Positions 1 through 7,672 of a stretch of DNA of 32,615 nucleotides are shown here, piece by piece (position 1 is the stretch's first letter; each line of letters opens with the position of its first letter). The DNA is from an uncultured Rhodospirillales bacterium (GTDB taxonomy: Bacteria; Pseudomonadota; Alphaproteobacteria; Acetobacterales; Acetobacteraceae), in the NCBI GenBank assembly GCA_903873995.1, contig CAIQQQ010000031.1:1-32615 (forward strand), written 5' to 3'. Below the pieces are notes generated by a model. It saw only the letters and a list, made by a program, of their open reading frames with translations, ran no database searches and was not told the origin of the DNA. The translations under genes were made by a program, and so were the position numbers.

Positions 1-10
1 GCAGACGCCG

Positions 11-511
11 TCACGGCGCCTTCTGCGGCTGGTTTTCTTTCAGCGATTTCTGGACGTTGGATGCCAGGTCGCTGACGTTGAAAATGAACTTGCCGAGCAG
101 TTGCTCAAGGCTCGCCGCCGACTGCGTGATGGTGATGCGGCCATTGTCGCCGAGCATCTTCTCACTGCCCCCCGGCACGAGCGCCAGCACCTTGCCGCCC
201 AGCAGCCCGTCAGACGAAATTTCGGCCGAGCTGTCGTCCGGCAGCTTCACATCGGACTGCACGGAGAAGCTGATCTCAGCCTGATAGCTAGCCGGATCGA
301 TCCGCGCCGAATTGATCCGGCCGACCCGCACCCCAGCCACCCGCACATCCGACCCCGGCCCCAGCCCGTCGATCCGATCGAACCGCGCGGTCAGCGTGTA
401 GCCCGAGGTTGTGGTCCGCCCGGTGTTGGCAATCGCATACCCCAGAAAGCCGAACGTTACGACCAGCACCGCGGCACCGGCGACAAGTTCAGAAATATTG
501 CGAGTCGCCAT
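11..511 (-). CDS. mlaD: MlaD-family (MCE domain) lipid-transport protein
   Basis: Probable periplasmic substrate-binding component of the Mla system, which moves phospholipids between the outer and inner membranes to keep outer-membrane asymmetry. The protein has 166 residues. An N-terminal membrane anchor (about residues 7-28, 'GAAVLVVTFGFLGYAI') precedes one MCE/MlaD domain at about residues 38-115, with the typical 'GLGPGSDVRVAGVRVGRI' core. A short amphipathic C-terminal tail follows, and the length is normal for MlaD. The ATG at 511 lies 2 bp after the stop of the NDUFA12-family gene, so the two are probably co-transcribed; this pairing is common in alphaproteobacteria. The stop codon lies 10 bp from the window edge. 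No mlaE or mlaF is visible, so the rest of the transporter must be encoded elsewhere. Family assignment is confident. Confidence 0.9.
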   Translation of the reverse strand: MATRNISELVAGAAVLVVTFGFLGYAIANTGRTTTSGYTLTARFDRIDGLGPGSDVRVAGVRVGRINSARIDPASYQAEISFSVQSDVKLPDDSSAEISSDGLLGGKVLALVPGGSEKMLGDNGRITITQSAASLEQLLGKFIFNVSDLASNVQKSLKENQPQKAP

Positions 512-513
512 GT

Positions 514-867
514 CTACGACCCCGGTGTCCAGGACTCGTAATCGCCGCTCGCGGCAACCCGGGTCCCGCCCTGGTAATCATGCCCGGCCGGGCGATAGCT
601 CGCCGCCGTGCCTGTCAGATTGGGCTGATGCGGCTTCTGCCACGGCTTGCGGCCCGTTTCCGGCAGCGGCGCGTCGGTCGTGTAATGCAGCCAGGAATGC
701 CATTCCGGCGGCACCGCGCTCGCGTCCGCCTCGCCGGCATACACCACCCAGCGCTTCGTCCGCCCCACCGGGCGCGTGCGCTTCTCGGTGAAATACCGGT
801 TGCCGGCGGCGTCCTGGCCGACCGGGCGACCATGCAACCATGTGAAGAGCTTCGTGCCGATGTCCAT
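514..867 (-). CDS. NADH:ubiquinone oxidoreductase NDUFA12-family subunit
   Basis: Homologue of the B17.2/NDUFA12 accessory subunit of respiratory complex I, a small protein on the matrix/cytoplasmic side involved in assembly or stability of the enzyme. The protein has 117 residues. Family signatures include 'GxDxxGNRYF' (here GQDAAGNRYF), 'RWVVYAGEADASAVPPEWHSWLHY', and a C-terminal 'PWQKPHQPNLTGTAASYRP' stretch. The ORF track starts at 930, but the conserved N-terminus (MDIGTKLFTWLHG) begins at the ATG at 867, which gives the usual length; the extra 21 residues upstream do not look like family sequence. The gene is followed almost immediately by mlaD. Assignment is confident and the start is probable. 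Confidence 0.9.
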   Translation of the reverse strand: MDIGTKLFTWLHGRPVGQDAAGNRYFTEKRTRPVGRTKRWVVYAGEADASAVPPEWHSWLHYTTDAPLPETGRKPWQKPHQPNLTGTAASYRPAGHDYQGGTRVAASGDYESWTPGS

Positions 868-926
868 AGAACGTCTATAGCCGAGCCCGCTGCCGCGGTC
901 CATCGCCGACCCGTCGCCGGGGTTAC

Positions 927-942
927 CCACAGGATTTTGTGG
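927..942. promoter_or_regulatory. 16-bp palindrome between NDUFA12 and the RNR-like gene
   Basis: The intergenic region (868-1007) contains the perfect inverted repeat CCACA-GGATTT-TGTGG, followed 14 bp later by a second TTGTGG half-site (951-956). A 16-bp palindrome ending in CACA/TGTG resembles an NrdR box in outline. That would be meaningful because the downstream gene is a ribonucleotide reductase relative. The overlapping string TTACCCACA is also one mismatch from a DnaA box. The palindrome is seen directly; either regulator assignment is only a suggestion. Confidence 0.35.
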
Positions 943-1007
943 TCTAGGGATTGTGGACCCCCAAAATACGCTTTCCGAGTCGCAGCGTCTGGCGATAGGC
1001 TCCCCCT

Positions 1008-2426
1008 ATGAGCAAGCATCGCGCAGCGGCCGCCGCCGCATTCCCCGACAAGGCCTGGCACGGCGTGCGCACCCGCGTGACGCTGGCCTCCCCCGACCCG
1101 GACGAGGCCCCGCGCAAGGTCACGCTCCCAGCCGCCTGGAACGACACCGCCGCCGCGGCCCTGGCAGAGTTGGCACCCGGTGACGGCGCCGTCCATGTGG
1201 CCCAGGCCGCGTCCGCCTGGATCGCCCCGATCGCCGCCCGCGCCGCACAGCATGGCATCGCAGACGGGATCGGCCCCGACCTACATCAGCTTTTGCTGTC
1301 CCGGCGCGGCACCGCCGCAGCACCGGTCTGGCGCGGCGGCGGCTTCAAAACCCCAGGCTTTGTGCTGAACCTGCCGGCCTTCCATGACCCCGAGAACGGC
1401 TTTGACACCGAGGGGTTCACCGCCGCCGCCCGCACCGCCGCCACCGCCATGGCGCTGCTCTCGCCGCAATCGCCGAGCCTCGCGATCTCGATCGCCGACC
1501 TCGCCGGCCTCCTCGCAGAGCAGGGCCTCGACTACGACAGCAACGCTGGCCTCACCGAAGCCGCCCGCATCGCCACGCTTCTGCGCCACACCGCAGATGC
1601 AGCCGCATCAGAGGTCGCGGACATGCTCGGCAGCCACCACGCCAGCACCACCGCCATCACCCTGCCCGGACCCGCCGAGGCGCTGCTGGGCGTGGAAACA
1701 GGCGGCATCGCCCCCGCTTTCTCCCCGCTGGACGACAGCGGCCACCTCACCCGCACGGCCCGCATGATCCTCGCCGCAAAGGGCATGTCCGCCGAGGCCG
1801 CCCTGGCCGAAACCCTGCAAGGCCGCTCCCCGTTCCCCATGCCCAACTCGGCCAGCCACGCCGCGATGCATGACGCCGTGGCCCCGCATCTCCACGCCAC
1901 GCCGCCCCGCCCGGTGCTCACCGAGCCCGAAGCCAGTCCCCGCCGCACCGAGCTCCCCGCCCGCCGCAGCGGCATCACCCAGAAAGCCACCATCGGTGGC
2001 CACAAGCTCTACCTCCGCACCGGCGACTACGCCGATGGCCGCCTGGGCGAGATCGCCATCGGCCTGCACAAGGAGGGTGCCGCCTTCCGCGGCCTGATGG
2101 ACAGCTTCGCCATCGCCGTCTCCCTGGGCCTGCAGCACGGCGTGCCGCTGTCCGAATTCGTCGAGGCCTTCACCTTCACCCGCTTCGGCCCCGCGGGTCC
2201 GGTGGAGGGAGACCCCGCCGTCGCCCGTGCCACCTCGATGCTGGACTATGTGTTCCGCAACCTCGCCCACACCTATCTCGGCCAGACCATCGCGGACGCC
2301 GAGGACGAAACGCAGGACACCGTCGGAGACGGCGCGCGCGATCGTGCCCCCTTGCTCCCGATGCACCTGCCGCAGGAAGATGCCGCCCGCACACGGCGCC
2401 GCGCTTTGCGGCTTGTGGCCAAATAG
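1008..2426 (+). CDS. Cysteine-free class II ribonucleotide reductase (NrdJ)-like protein
   Basis: The 472-residue protein is related to B12-dependent ribonucleotide reductase but is probably not an enzyme. Residues of about 323-425 ('[15 protein letters not shown]', '[20 protein letters not shown]', '[16 protein letters not shown]', '[14 protein letters not shown]') closely match the TSCPD-domain region near the C-terminus of NrdJ. The middle ('[18 protein letters not shown]', '[18 protein letters not shown]') recalls part of the RNR barrel. No cysteine occurs anywhere, whereas class II RNR needs several for catalysis and redox recycling, and NrdJ is usually about 1,200 residues. The ATG at 1008 has no obvious Shine-Dalgarno sequence. 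A RidA-family gene follows after 9 bp. A regulatory or scaffold role is possible; function is unknown. Confidence 0.75.
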   Translation: MSKHRAAAAAAFPDKAWHGVRTRVTLASPDPDEAPRKVTLPAAWNDTAAAALAELAPGDGAVHVAQAASAWIAPIAARAAQHGIADGIGPDLHQLLLSRRGTAAAPVWRGGGFKTPGFVLNLPAFHDPENGFDTEGFTAAARTAATAMALLSPQSPSLAISIADLAGLLAEQGLDYDSNAGLTEAARIATLLRHTADAAASEVADMLGSHHASTTAITLPGPAEALLGVETGGIAPAFSPLDDSGHLTRTARMILAAKGMSAEAALAETLQGRSPFPMPNSASHAAMHDAVAPHLHATPPRPVLTEPEASPRRTELPARRSGITQKATIGGHKLYLRTGDYADGRLGEIAIGLHKEGAAFRGLMDSFAIAVSLGLQHGVPLSEFVEAFTFTRFGPAGPVEGDPAVARATSMLDYVFRNLAHTYLGQTIADAEDETQDTVGDGARDRAPLLPMHLPQEDAARTRRRALRLVAK

Positions 2427-2435
2427 GAGACCAAG

Positions 2436-2900
2436 ATGGGACGCATCGACGCAAGGCTCGCCGAACTCGGCATCGTGCTGCCCACCCCAATGGCCCCGGT
2501 CGCCAACTACGTCCCCTTCGTCATCACCGGCGATCTCGTGGTGATCTCCGGCCAGCTCCCGATGCAGGACGGCAAGCTGGTCGCGACCGGCAAGCTCGGC
2601 AGCACCGTCTCTGTCGAAACCGGCACTCACGCCGCCCATTGGTGCTTCATCAACCTGATGGCCCAACTCCGCGCCGCCTGCCACGGCGATCTGGACCGCG
2701 TGACCCAGGTGATCCGCCTCGGCGGTTACATCGCCTCCACCCCGGATTTCACCGCCCAGGCCGTGGTGATGAACGGCGCGTCAAACCTCGCGGTCGAGGT
2801 GTTCGGCGACGCCGGCCGCCACGCCCGCACCACCATCGGCGTCCCGGTCCTGCCGCTCGACGCCGCCGTCGAGGTCGAAGGCATGTTCCGCATCGCCTGA
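2436..2900 (+). CDS. RidA/YjgF family protein
   Basis: Member of the RidA (YjgF/YER057c/UK114) family. Its best-known members hydrolyse reactive enamine/imine intermediates released by PLP enzymes; other subfamilies have unknown roles. The protein has 154 residues. The single chorismate-mutase-like domain shows 'FVITGDLVVISGQLP', 'AHWCFINLMAQLRAACHGDLDRVTQVIRLGGYI' and the C-terminal 'HARTTIGVPVLPLDAAVEVEGMFRIA'. Position 126, in 'ARTTIG', corresponds to the conserved arginine region of the family. An AGGAG sequence sits just upstream of the ATG. The gene lies between the RNR-like gene and the COG3146 gene on the same strand. Family call is confident; the specific substrate is not known. Confidence 0.88.
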   Translation: MGRIDARLAELGIVLPTPMAPVANYVPFVITGDLVVISGQLPMQDGKLVATGKLGSTVSVETGTHAAHWCFINLMAQLRAACHGDLDRVTQVIRLGGYIASTPDFTAQAVVMNGASNLAVEVFGDAGRHARTTIGVPVLPLDAAVEVEGMFRIA

Positions 2901-2941
2901 ACGGATTGCCCAAGCGGATTGTCTCAGCAGGAGGCCGCGCC

Positions 2942-4105
2942 ATGTCATCCAGCATGACCGACCTCACCCTCACCCTGCACCGCTGCATCACAGACATCCC
3001 GGCCGCCGACTGGAACGCCTGCGCCGGCGAAACCAATCCCTTCGTCAGCCACGAGTTTCTGCTCGCGGTCGAGGAAAGCGGCTCGGCCGGCCCGCGTACC
3101 GGCTGGCTGCCGCAGCACGCGGCCCTGCGCAACACCGCAGGCCTGCTGGTCGCGGCCGCCCCGATGTATGCCAAGACGCATTCCTACGGCGAATACGTCT
3201 TCGATCACGGCTGGGCCCACGCCTTCGAGCGCGCCGGCGGCAAATATTACCCCAAGCTTCAGGTCGCCTCCCCGTTCAGCCCCGTCCCCGGCCCCCGCCT
3301 GCTGCTCCGGCCGGATAGCGGCATAACCACAGCCGCCATGGCCCAGGCCTTGGTGCAAGCATGTGACGAACTCGACCTCTCGAGCGTCCACGCCACGTTC
3401 TGCACGCCCGAGGAATGGCAATGCCTCGGCGAGCAGGGCTGGCTGCAGCGCATGGGCATGCAGTTCCACTGGGACAACAAAGGCTACCAAACCTTCGACG
3501 ACTTCCTGGGCGCGCTCTCCTCCCGCAAGAGAAAATCCCTCAAGCGCGAACGCCGCGACGCCAATTCCTGCGGCCTCGAATACGTCACCTTGCGCGGCTC
3601 CGAGATCGGCAAGCGCGAATGGGACGCATTCTACCAGTTCTACAGTTCCACCGTGGACCGCAAATGGGGCAGCGCCTATCTCACCGAGGAATTTTTCCCC
3701 CTTCTTGGCAAACGCCTCGGCGACCGCGTGGTCCTGATGCTGGCCCTTGAAGCCGGCCGTCCGGTCGCCGGCGCCCTCAACCTGATGGGGGCGGACACGC
3801 TATACGGCCGCAACTGGGGCTGCCTGGGCGACTGGCCGTTCCTGCATTTCGAGCTGTGCTACTACCGCGCCATCGACTTCGCGATCACCCAGGGCCTCGC
3901 CCGCGTCGAGGCCGGCGCCCAGGGTGAGCACAAGATCCAGCGTGGCTACCTGCCCACCCCCACCTTCTCCGCCCACTGGATCGCCCATCCCGGCCTGCGC
4001 CGCGCGGTGGGCTCGTTCCTGGAAGAGGAGCGGATCGGCAAGCTCGGCGAGATGGAGGCGCTGATGGCGTATTCGCCCTACAAGAAATTGGGTGAGACAG
4101 ATTAG
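2942..4105 (+). CDS. COG3146/DUF482 GNAT-fold acyltransferase-like protein
   Basis: The 387-residue protein belongs to the COG3146/DUF482 family, which has a GNAT-like fold related to FemX-type peptidyltransferases and is often annotated as 'peptidoglycan biosynthesis/recognition'. Diagnostic segments are 'NPFVSHEFLLAVEESGSAG', 'YYPKLQVASPFSPVPGPRLL', 'SSRKRKSLKRERRDA' and 'YGRNWGC...FLHFELCYYRAIDFAI'. The long ORF in the track begins at 2639 but its first 101 residues are out-of-frame shadow of the RidA gene. The ATG at 2942 is preceded by a strong AGGAGG and gives the family N-terminus. Its last 14 bp overlap the start of the DUF2075 gene. The biochemical role is not established. Confidence 0.85.
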   Translation: MSSSMTDLTLTLHRCITDIPAADWNACAGETNPFVSHEFLLAVEESGSAGPRTGWLPQHAALRNTAGLLVAAAPMYAKTHSYGEYVFDHGWAHAFERAGGKYYPKLQVASPFSPVPGPRLLLRPDSGITTAAMAQALVQACDELDLSSVHATFCTPEEWQCLGEQGWLQRMGMQFHWDNKGYQTFDDFLGALSSRKRKSLKRERRDANSCGLEYVTLRGSEIGKREWDAFYQFYSSTVDRKWGSAYLTEEFFPLLGKRLGDRVVLMLALEAGRPVAGALNLMGADTLYGRNWGCLGDWPFLHFELCYYRAIDFAITQGLARVEAGAQGEHKIQRGYLPTPTFSAHWIAHPGLRRAVGSFLEEERIGKLGEMEALMAYSPYKKLGETD

Positions 4106-6182
4106 CGCCGGTTATTCCGCGTCCGTCGCGACCTTCCTCGCCGAACCCCGCGGCCCGCTCACAGCCGAGCTGGCACTCGCCGATGCCAGGCGATTTCGCA
4201 CCAGCGAGCAAACCCAACTCCGCGCCTGGGACGTGACCATCGCAGCGCTGCAATCCGCGTTGGCCACGCTGGCTGAGGCGCAGGACTGGCGCATCATCCT
4301 CGAATACCCCATCCGCAGGCTCAGCCGCCGGATCGATGCGCTCCTGATCACCCCACGCGCCATCCTCGTCCTGGAATTCAAGGTCGGCGCCGAGAGCTTC
4401 GCAAAAGCCGACCAGCGCCAGGCCGAAGATTACGCCCTTGATCTGCAGGACTTCCACGCCGGCTGCCGCCACCACCCCATCGTTCCCATCCTGGTCGCAA
4501 CGCACGCAAGACCCACGCTGGGTTTTCATCCCCTGATGTTATCGGGCAGCGCCACGAACGTTGTCGATGCAACGGCCGCAACCCTGCACCAATGCCTGAG
4601 CGACCTCTGGCGCAACGCACCGATCCCCGGTCAGCCGCTCGACGTCACGGCTTGGGAACACGCCGAATATCGCCCCGTGCCCGGCATCATCGACGCCGCC
4701 TGCACGCTCTATTCCCATCACGGCGTGGCCGACATCGCATCCGCCCGGGCGGACGCCATAAACCTGTCAGCCACCACAGGCACCATCCTGGCAGCCGTCG
4801 CGCACGCACAGGCCGAAAGCCTGAAAATCGCGCTGTTCGTCACCGGTATCCCAGGTGCTGGCAAAACACTATGCGGTCTCAACACCGTGTTCGGCGCCGG
4901 TCGAGACAGCGGCGCCACCTTCCTGACCGGCAACCCATCCTTGGTCCACGTGCTCCGTGAGGCCCTCGCGCGTGATGCCGCCAACGGCGAGCGCGACCGC
5001 ATGCGCGCCGCCCGCCAACGCACGAAGGCCGCGATCCAGGCCTTGCCCGCCTTCCGCGACACCTACGTCGCCGCCGACACGATCCCGCCCGAGCACGTGG
5101 CCGTGATCGATGAGGCGCAACGCTCCTGGTCGGTGTCCCACGCCATCCGCAAAAGCGCCGATCGCGAGGTCCGGTTGTCGGATTCAGAGCCAGGCCACCT
5201 GCTCGACATCATGGCCCGCCATCCCGACTGGGCCGTGCTCGTCTGCCTGATCGGCAACGGACAGGAAATCCATGACGGCGAAGGCGGTCTCGCCGAATGG
5301 GGGCAAGCGCTCGCGACGCGCCCGGAATGGGAAGTCCAGGCCTCACCAACCACGCTCATCGCCCAGGATCAGCGCCAGCGTCTGCCCGCCCTCGCGGGGT
5401 TTCAGGTGAACCCCACCCTGCATCTCGACGTCCCGATGCGCTCCGTCCGCAACGCCGCCGCAGCGCCCTGGGTGGACGCCGTGCTGCGCGATGACGCAAC
5501 GGAAGCAAGACGAATATCCGACCAGTCCGGCCCCATCCCGTTCCGCGTCACGCGCAGTCTCGCTGACATGCGCGCCCATCTTTGGCATCGTGCCCGCGGC
5601 CTGCGGCGCGCCGGTCTGGTCGGAAGCTCCGGTGCGAAACGGTTGCGCGCGGACGGCCTGGGCGCCGAATTGCAGCACATGGACGCCGGCGCCGTGGCCC
5701 GCTGGTTCCTGGATCGCTGGCCAGAAGACGTCCGCGCGTCCGACGCACTGGAGCAGATCGCGACCGAATTCTCCTGCCAAGGCCTGGAACTCGACCACGT
5801 GGGTCTGTGCTGGGGCGGCGATCTCATCCGCGCCAATGGGTGGAAGGCGCGAAACTTTGTCGGCACCAAGTGGCAGACGACCCGCAGCCCCGAATCAATC
5901 TCCAACCGTGTCAACACCTATCGCGTCCTGCTGACCCGGGCCCGCTATGAGACCGTGATCTGGGTGCCGATGGGCGATTACACCGACCGAACGCGTGATC
6001 CCACGGAACTGGATGCCATCGCCCGGTTTCTGGAGCATTGCGGCGCGAGCAAGCTGGCCCCATCAACGCCAACAGCAACCGCGCCCTTGCCTCAGGCCCA
6101 ACCCTCCCTCCTGTACCAGCCGCCACAGCCGCTCACAGCGCCGCCACATCCTCGAGACAGCGCGGCTCCGCGGCCCACATAG
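4092..6182 (+). CDS. PD-(D/E)XK-like nuclease fused to DUF2075 P-loop helicase
   Basis: The 696-residue protein appears to be a nuclease-helicase fusion. The N-terminal part has a PD-(D/E)XK-like arrangement: E71, D82 ('RRIDALLI') and E95-x-K97 ('VLEFKVG'), plus 'QRQAEDY'. The DUF2075/SF1-like ATPase follows, with Walker A 'GIPGAGKT' (252-259), Walker B 'VIDEAQRSW' (DEAQ, 340-343), 'LIGNGQEIHDGEGGLAEW' (387-403), 'SCQGLELD' (561-568) and a motif VI-like 'RVLLTRAR' (611-618). All look intact. The start is a GTG inside the end of the COG3146 gene, implying translational coupling. The C-terminal ~40 residues are proline-rich and overlap the convergent decarboxylase gene. DUF2075 proteins resemble Schlafen-type ATPases and a defence role is plausible, but this is inference. 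Confidence 0.8.
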   Translation: MRQISAGYSASVATFLAEPRGPLTAELALADARRFRTSEQTQLRAWDVTIAALQSALATLAEAQDWRIILEYPIRRLSRRIDALLITPRAILVLEFKVGAESFAKADQRQAEDYALDLQDFHAGCRHHPIVPILVATHARPTLGFHPLMLSGSATNVVDATAATLHQCLSDLWRNAPIPGQPLDVTAWEHAEYRPVPGIIDAACTLYSHHGVADIASARADAINLSATTGTILAAVAHAQAESLKIALFVTGIPGAGKTLCGLNTVFGAGRDSGATFLTGNPSLVHVLREALARDAANGERDRMRAARQRTKAAIQALPAFRDTYVAADTIPPEHVAVIDEAQRSWSVSHAIRKSADREVRLSDSEPGHLLDIMARHPDWAVLVCLIGNGQEIHDGEGGLAEWGQALATRPEWEVQASPTTLIAQDQRQRLPALAGFQVNPTLHLDVPMRSVRNAAAAPWVDAVLRDDATEARRISDQSGPIPFRVTRSLADMRAHLWHRARGLRRAGLVGSSGAKRLRADGLGAELQHMDAGAVARWFLDRWPEDVRASDALEQIATEFSCQGLELDHVGLCWGGDLIRANGWKARNFVGTKWQTTRSPESISNRVNTYRVLLTRARYETVIWVPMGDYTDRTRDPTELDAIARFLEHCGASKLAPSTPTATAPLPQAQPSLLYQPPQPLTAPPHPRDSAAPRPT

Positions 6183-7599
6183 CGGCCTTGACCACATCGT
6201 CAATCACCAGATCCACATCACTCCACGTTGTCCGATGATTGCAGAACGCCGCCCGCAACACGCAAGCACCTTCGATCACCGTCGTGGACAGCACCGTCCG
6301 CCCCGCCTGCTGCAGATCGGCCACGATCCGTGTCTGTACCGCATCGTCCCCGCCACGAACCCGAAAGCACACAACGTTCAACGACACCTGCGCCATCAGC
6401 TCCAGCGCCGGACACGACCGCACCCGTGCTGCCAGACGCTCGGCGAGCGCGCAGCACCGAAACGCCACCTCCCCGATCCGGTCGGCGCCATAGGCCTTCA
6501 ACGTCATCCACACCTTCAACGCCCGAAACCCCCGCGACAGCTCCGGACCCAGATCAACCGGCCAAGGCTCCCCAGCCGCCAGCCCCCGCGTCTCCCGTCG
6601 CAGATACGCGACCGACCGCGCAAATGCCGCACGATGCGCAGCATGGTCCCGCACCACGATGCACCCCGCGTCATAGGGAACCTGCGCCCATTTGTGAAAA
6701 TCGAAGGCCACGGAGTCCGCCCGCTCCATCCCGCCAAACCGCGGCCGCAGCACAGGCGACAGCATGGCGATCGCCCCGAACGCCGCATCGACATGAAACC
6801 ACAGCCCATGCCGCGCACAGCAATCCGCCAAACCCGCCAGATCGTCGATCGCCCCGGTATCGACGCTCCCCGCCGTGCCCACCACCAGAAACGGCTGCAT
6901 CCCCGCATCGCGATCCGCCGCGATCCGCTGCTCCAGCAACGCCACATCCAGCCGCCCGGCCGCATCGGCTGATACCAGATGCAACGCGTCCGCTCCCAAC
7001 CCGGCCATGTCCAGCGCCCGGCTGACGCAAAGATGCGCCCCCGTCGCGGCATACGCGGCAAGCCTGACCGCACCGGCCCCACGGCGACGGCTCTGCGCCC
7101 CCAACGCGGCCGTGCGCGCCACCAGAACTGCCACGAAATTCGCCATCGAGGTCCCGGTCACCACAAGGCCGGACGAGTCCTGCGGCAGCCCCAACATCTC
7201 CGCGGCCCAGCGCACAACCTGGCGCTCGCAGGCAATCGGCGCATGATCCCGCCCTCCGCAATTCGCGTTGAGCCCCCCCGCCAGCAGCTCCGCCAGCATT
7301 CCCACCGCGGTGCCGCCGCCATGAACCCAACCGAGAAAGCGCGGATGCCGGTTTCCGACACCATAAGGCGCGATCAGCCGCCGATACTCTCGATACACGT
7401 CGGCCATCGCCGCCCCACCACGCGGCAAGCCGCCCTGCCACGCATCGCGCACCTCCTCTGGCATCGGCCGCCATACCGGCGCCTCGGCGACGCCTGCCAG
7501 ATCGTCGATCACGTCGTCCAACATGCGATGGCCGAGCGCGCGCAACTCTGACCAATCCAGCGGATCAAGAGTGGATGTCACAGCCTCATGGTCAGGCAT
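6133..7599 (-). CDS. PLP-dependent group II amino acid decarboxylase
   Basis: Member of the pyridoxal-phosphate group II decarboxylase family (aromatic-L-amino-acid/glutamate/histidine decarboxylases), which remove the alpha-carboxyl group of an amino acid to give an amine. The protein has 488 residues. The cofactor lysine is K303 in 'FDFHKWAQVPYDAG', the pyridine-binding aspartate is D271 in 'WFHVDAAFGA', and H189 lies in the ring-stacking region. 'GNRHPRFLGWVHGGGT' is the typical N-terminal motif. GGAGCGG precedes the ATG. It lies 73 bp downstream of the LLM monooxygenase gene on the same strand, so it may be part of the transport operon. Substrate cannot be read from the sequence. The last 50 bp overlap the convergent DUF2075 gene. 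Confidence 0.88.
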   Translation of the reverse strand: MPDHEAVTSTLDPLDWSELRALGHRMLDDVIDDLAGVAEAPVWRPMPEEVRDAWQGGLPRGGAAMADVYREYRRLIAPYGVGNRHPRFLGWVHGGGTAVGMLAELLAGGLNANCGGRDHAPIACERQVVRWAAEMLGLPQDSSGLVVTGTSMANFVAVLVARTAALGAQSRRRGAGAVRLAAYAATGAHLCVSRALDMAGLGADALHLVSADAAGRLDVALLEQRIAADRDAGMQPFLVVGTAGSVDTGAIDDLAGLADCCARHGLWFHVDAAFGAIAMLSPVLRPRFGGMERADSVAFDFHKWAQVPYDAGCIVVRDHAAHRAAFARSVAYLRRETRGLAAGEPWPVDLGPELSRGFRALKVWMTLKAYGADRIGEVAFRCCALAERLAARVRSCPALELMAQVSLNVVCFRVRGGDDAVQTRIVADLQQAGRTVLSTTVIEGACVLRAAFCNHRTTWSDVDLVIDDVVKAAMWAAEPRCLEDVAAL

Positions 7600-7672
7600 T
7601 CTGCCGCTCCGGGTCCGATCAGGCCGCGACGAGAGGGTAGGCGTGAAAGATCAACAAAACCTTGGTGCGTTG

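Noticed and set aside
923-931. TTACCCACA as a DnaA box and hint of a replication origin
   Set aside because: One mismatch from consensus, no cluster of boxes, no AT-rich unwinding region and no dnaA, dnaN or parAB nearby.
1608-2684. Long minus-strand ORF of 358 residues opposite the RNR-like gene
   Set aside because: Glycine/alanine/histidine-rich shadow sequence without any family resemblance; the plus strand carries clear RNR-like homology.
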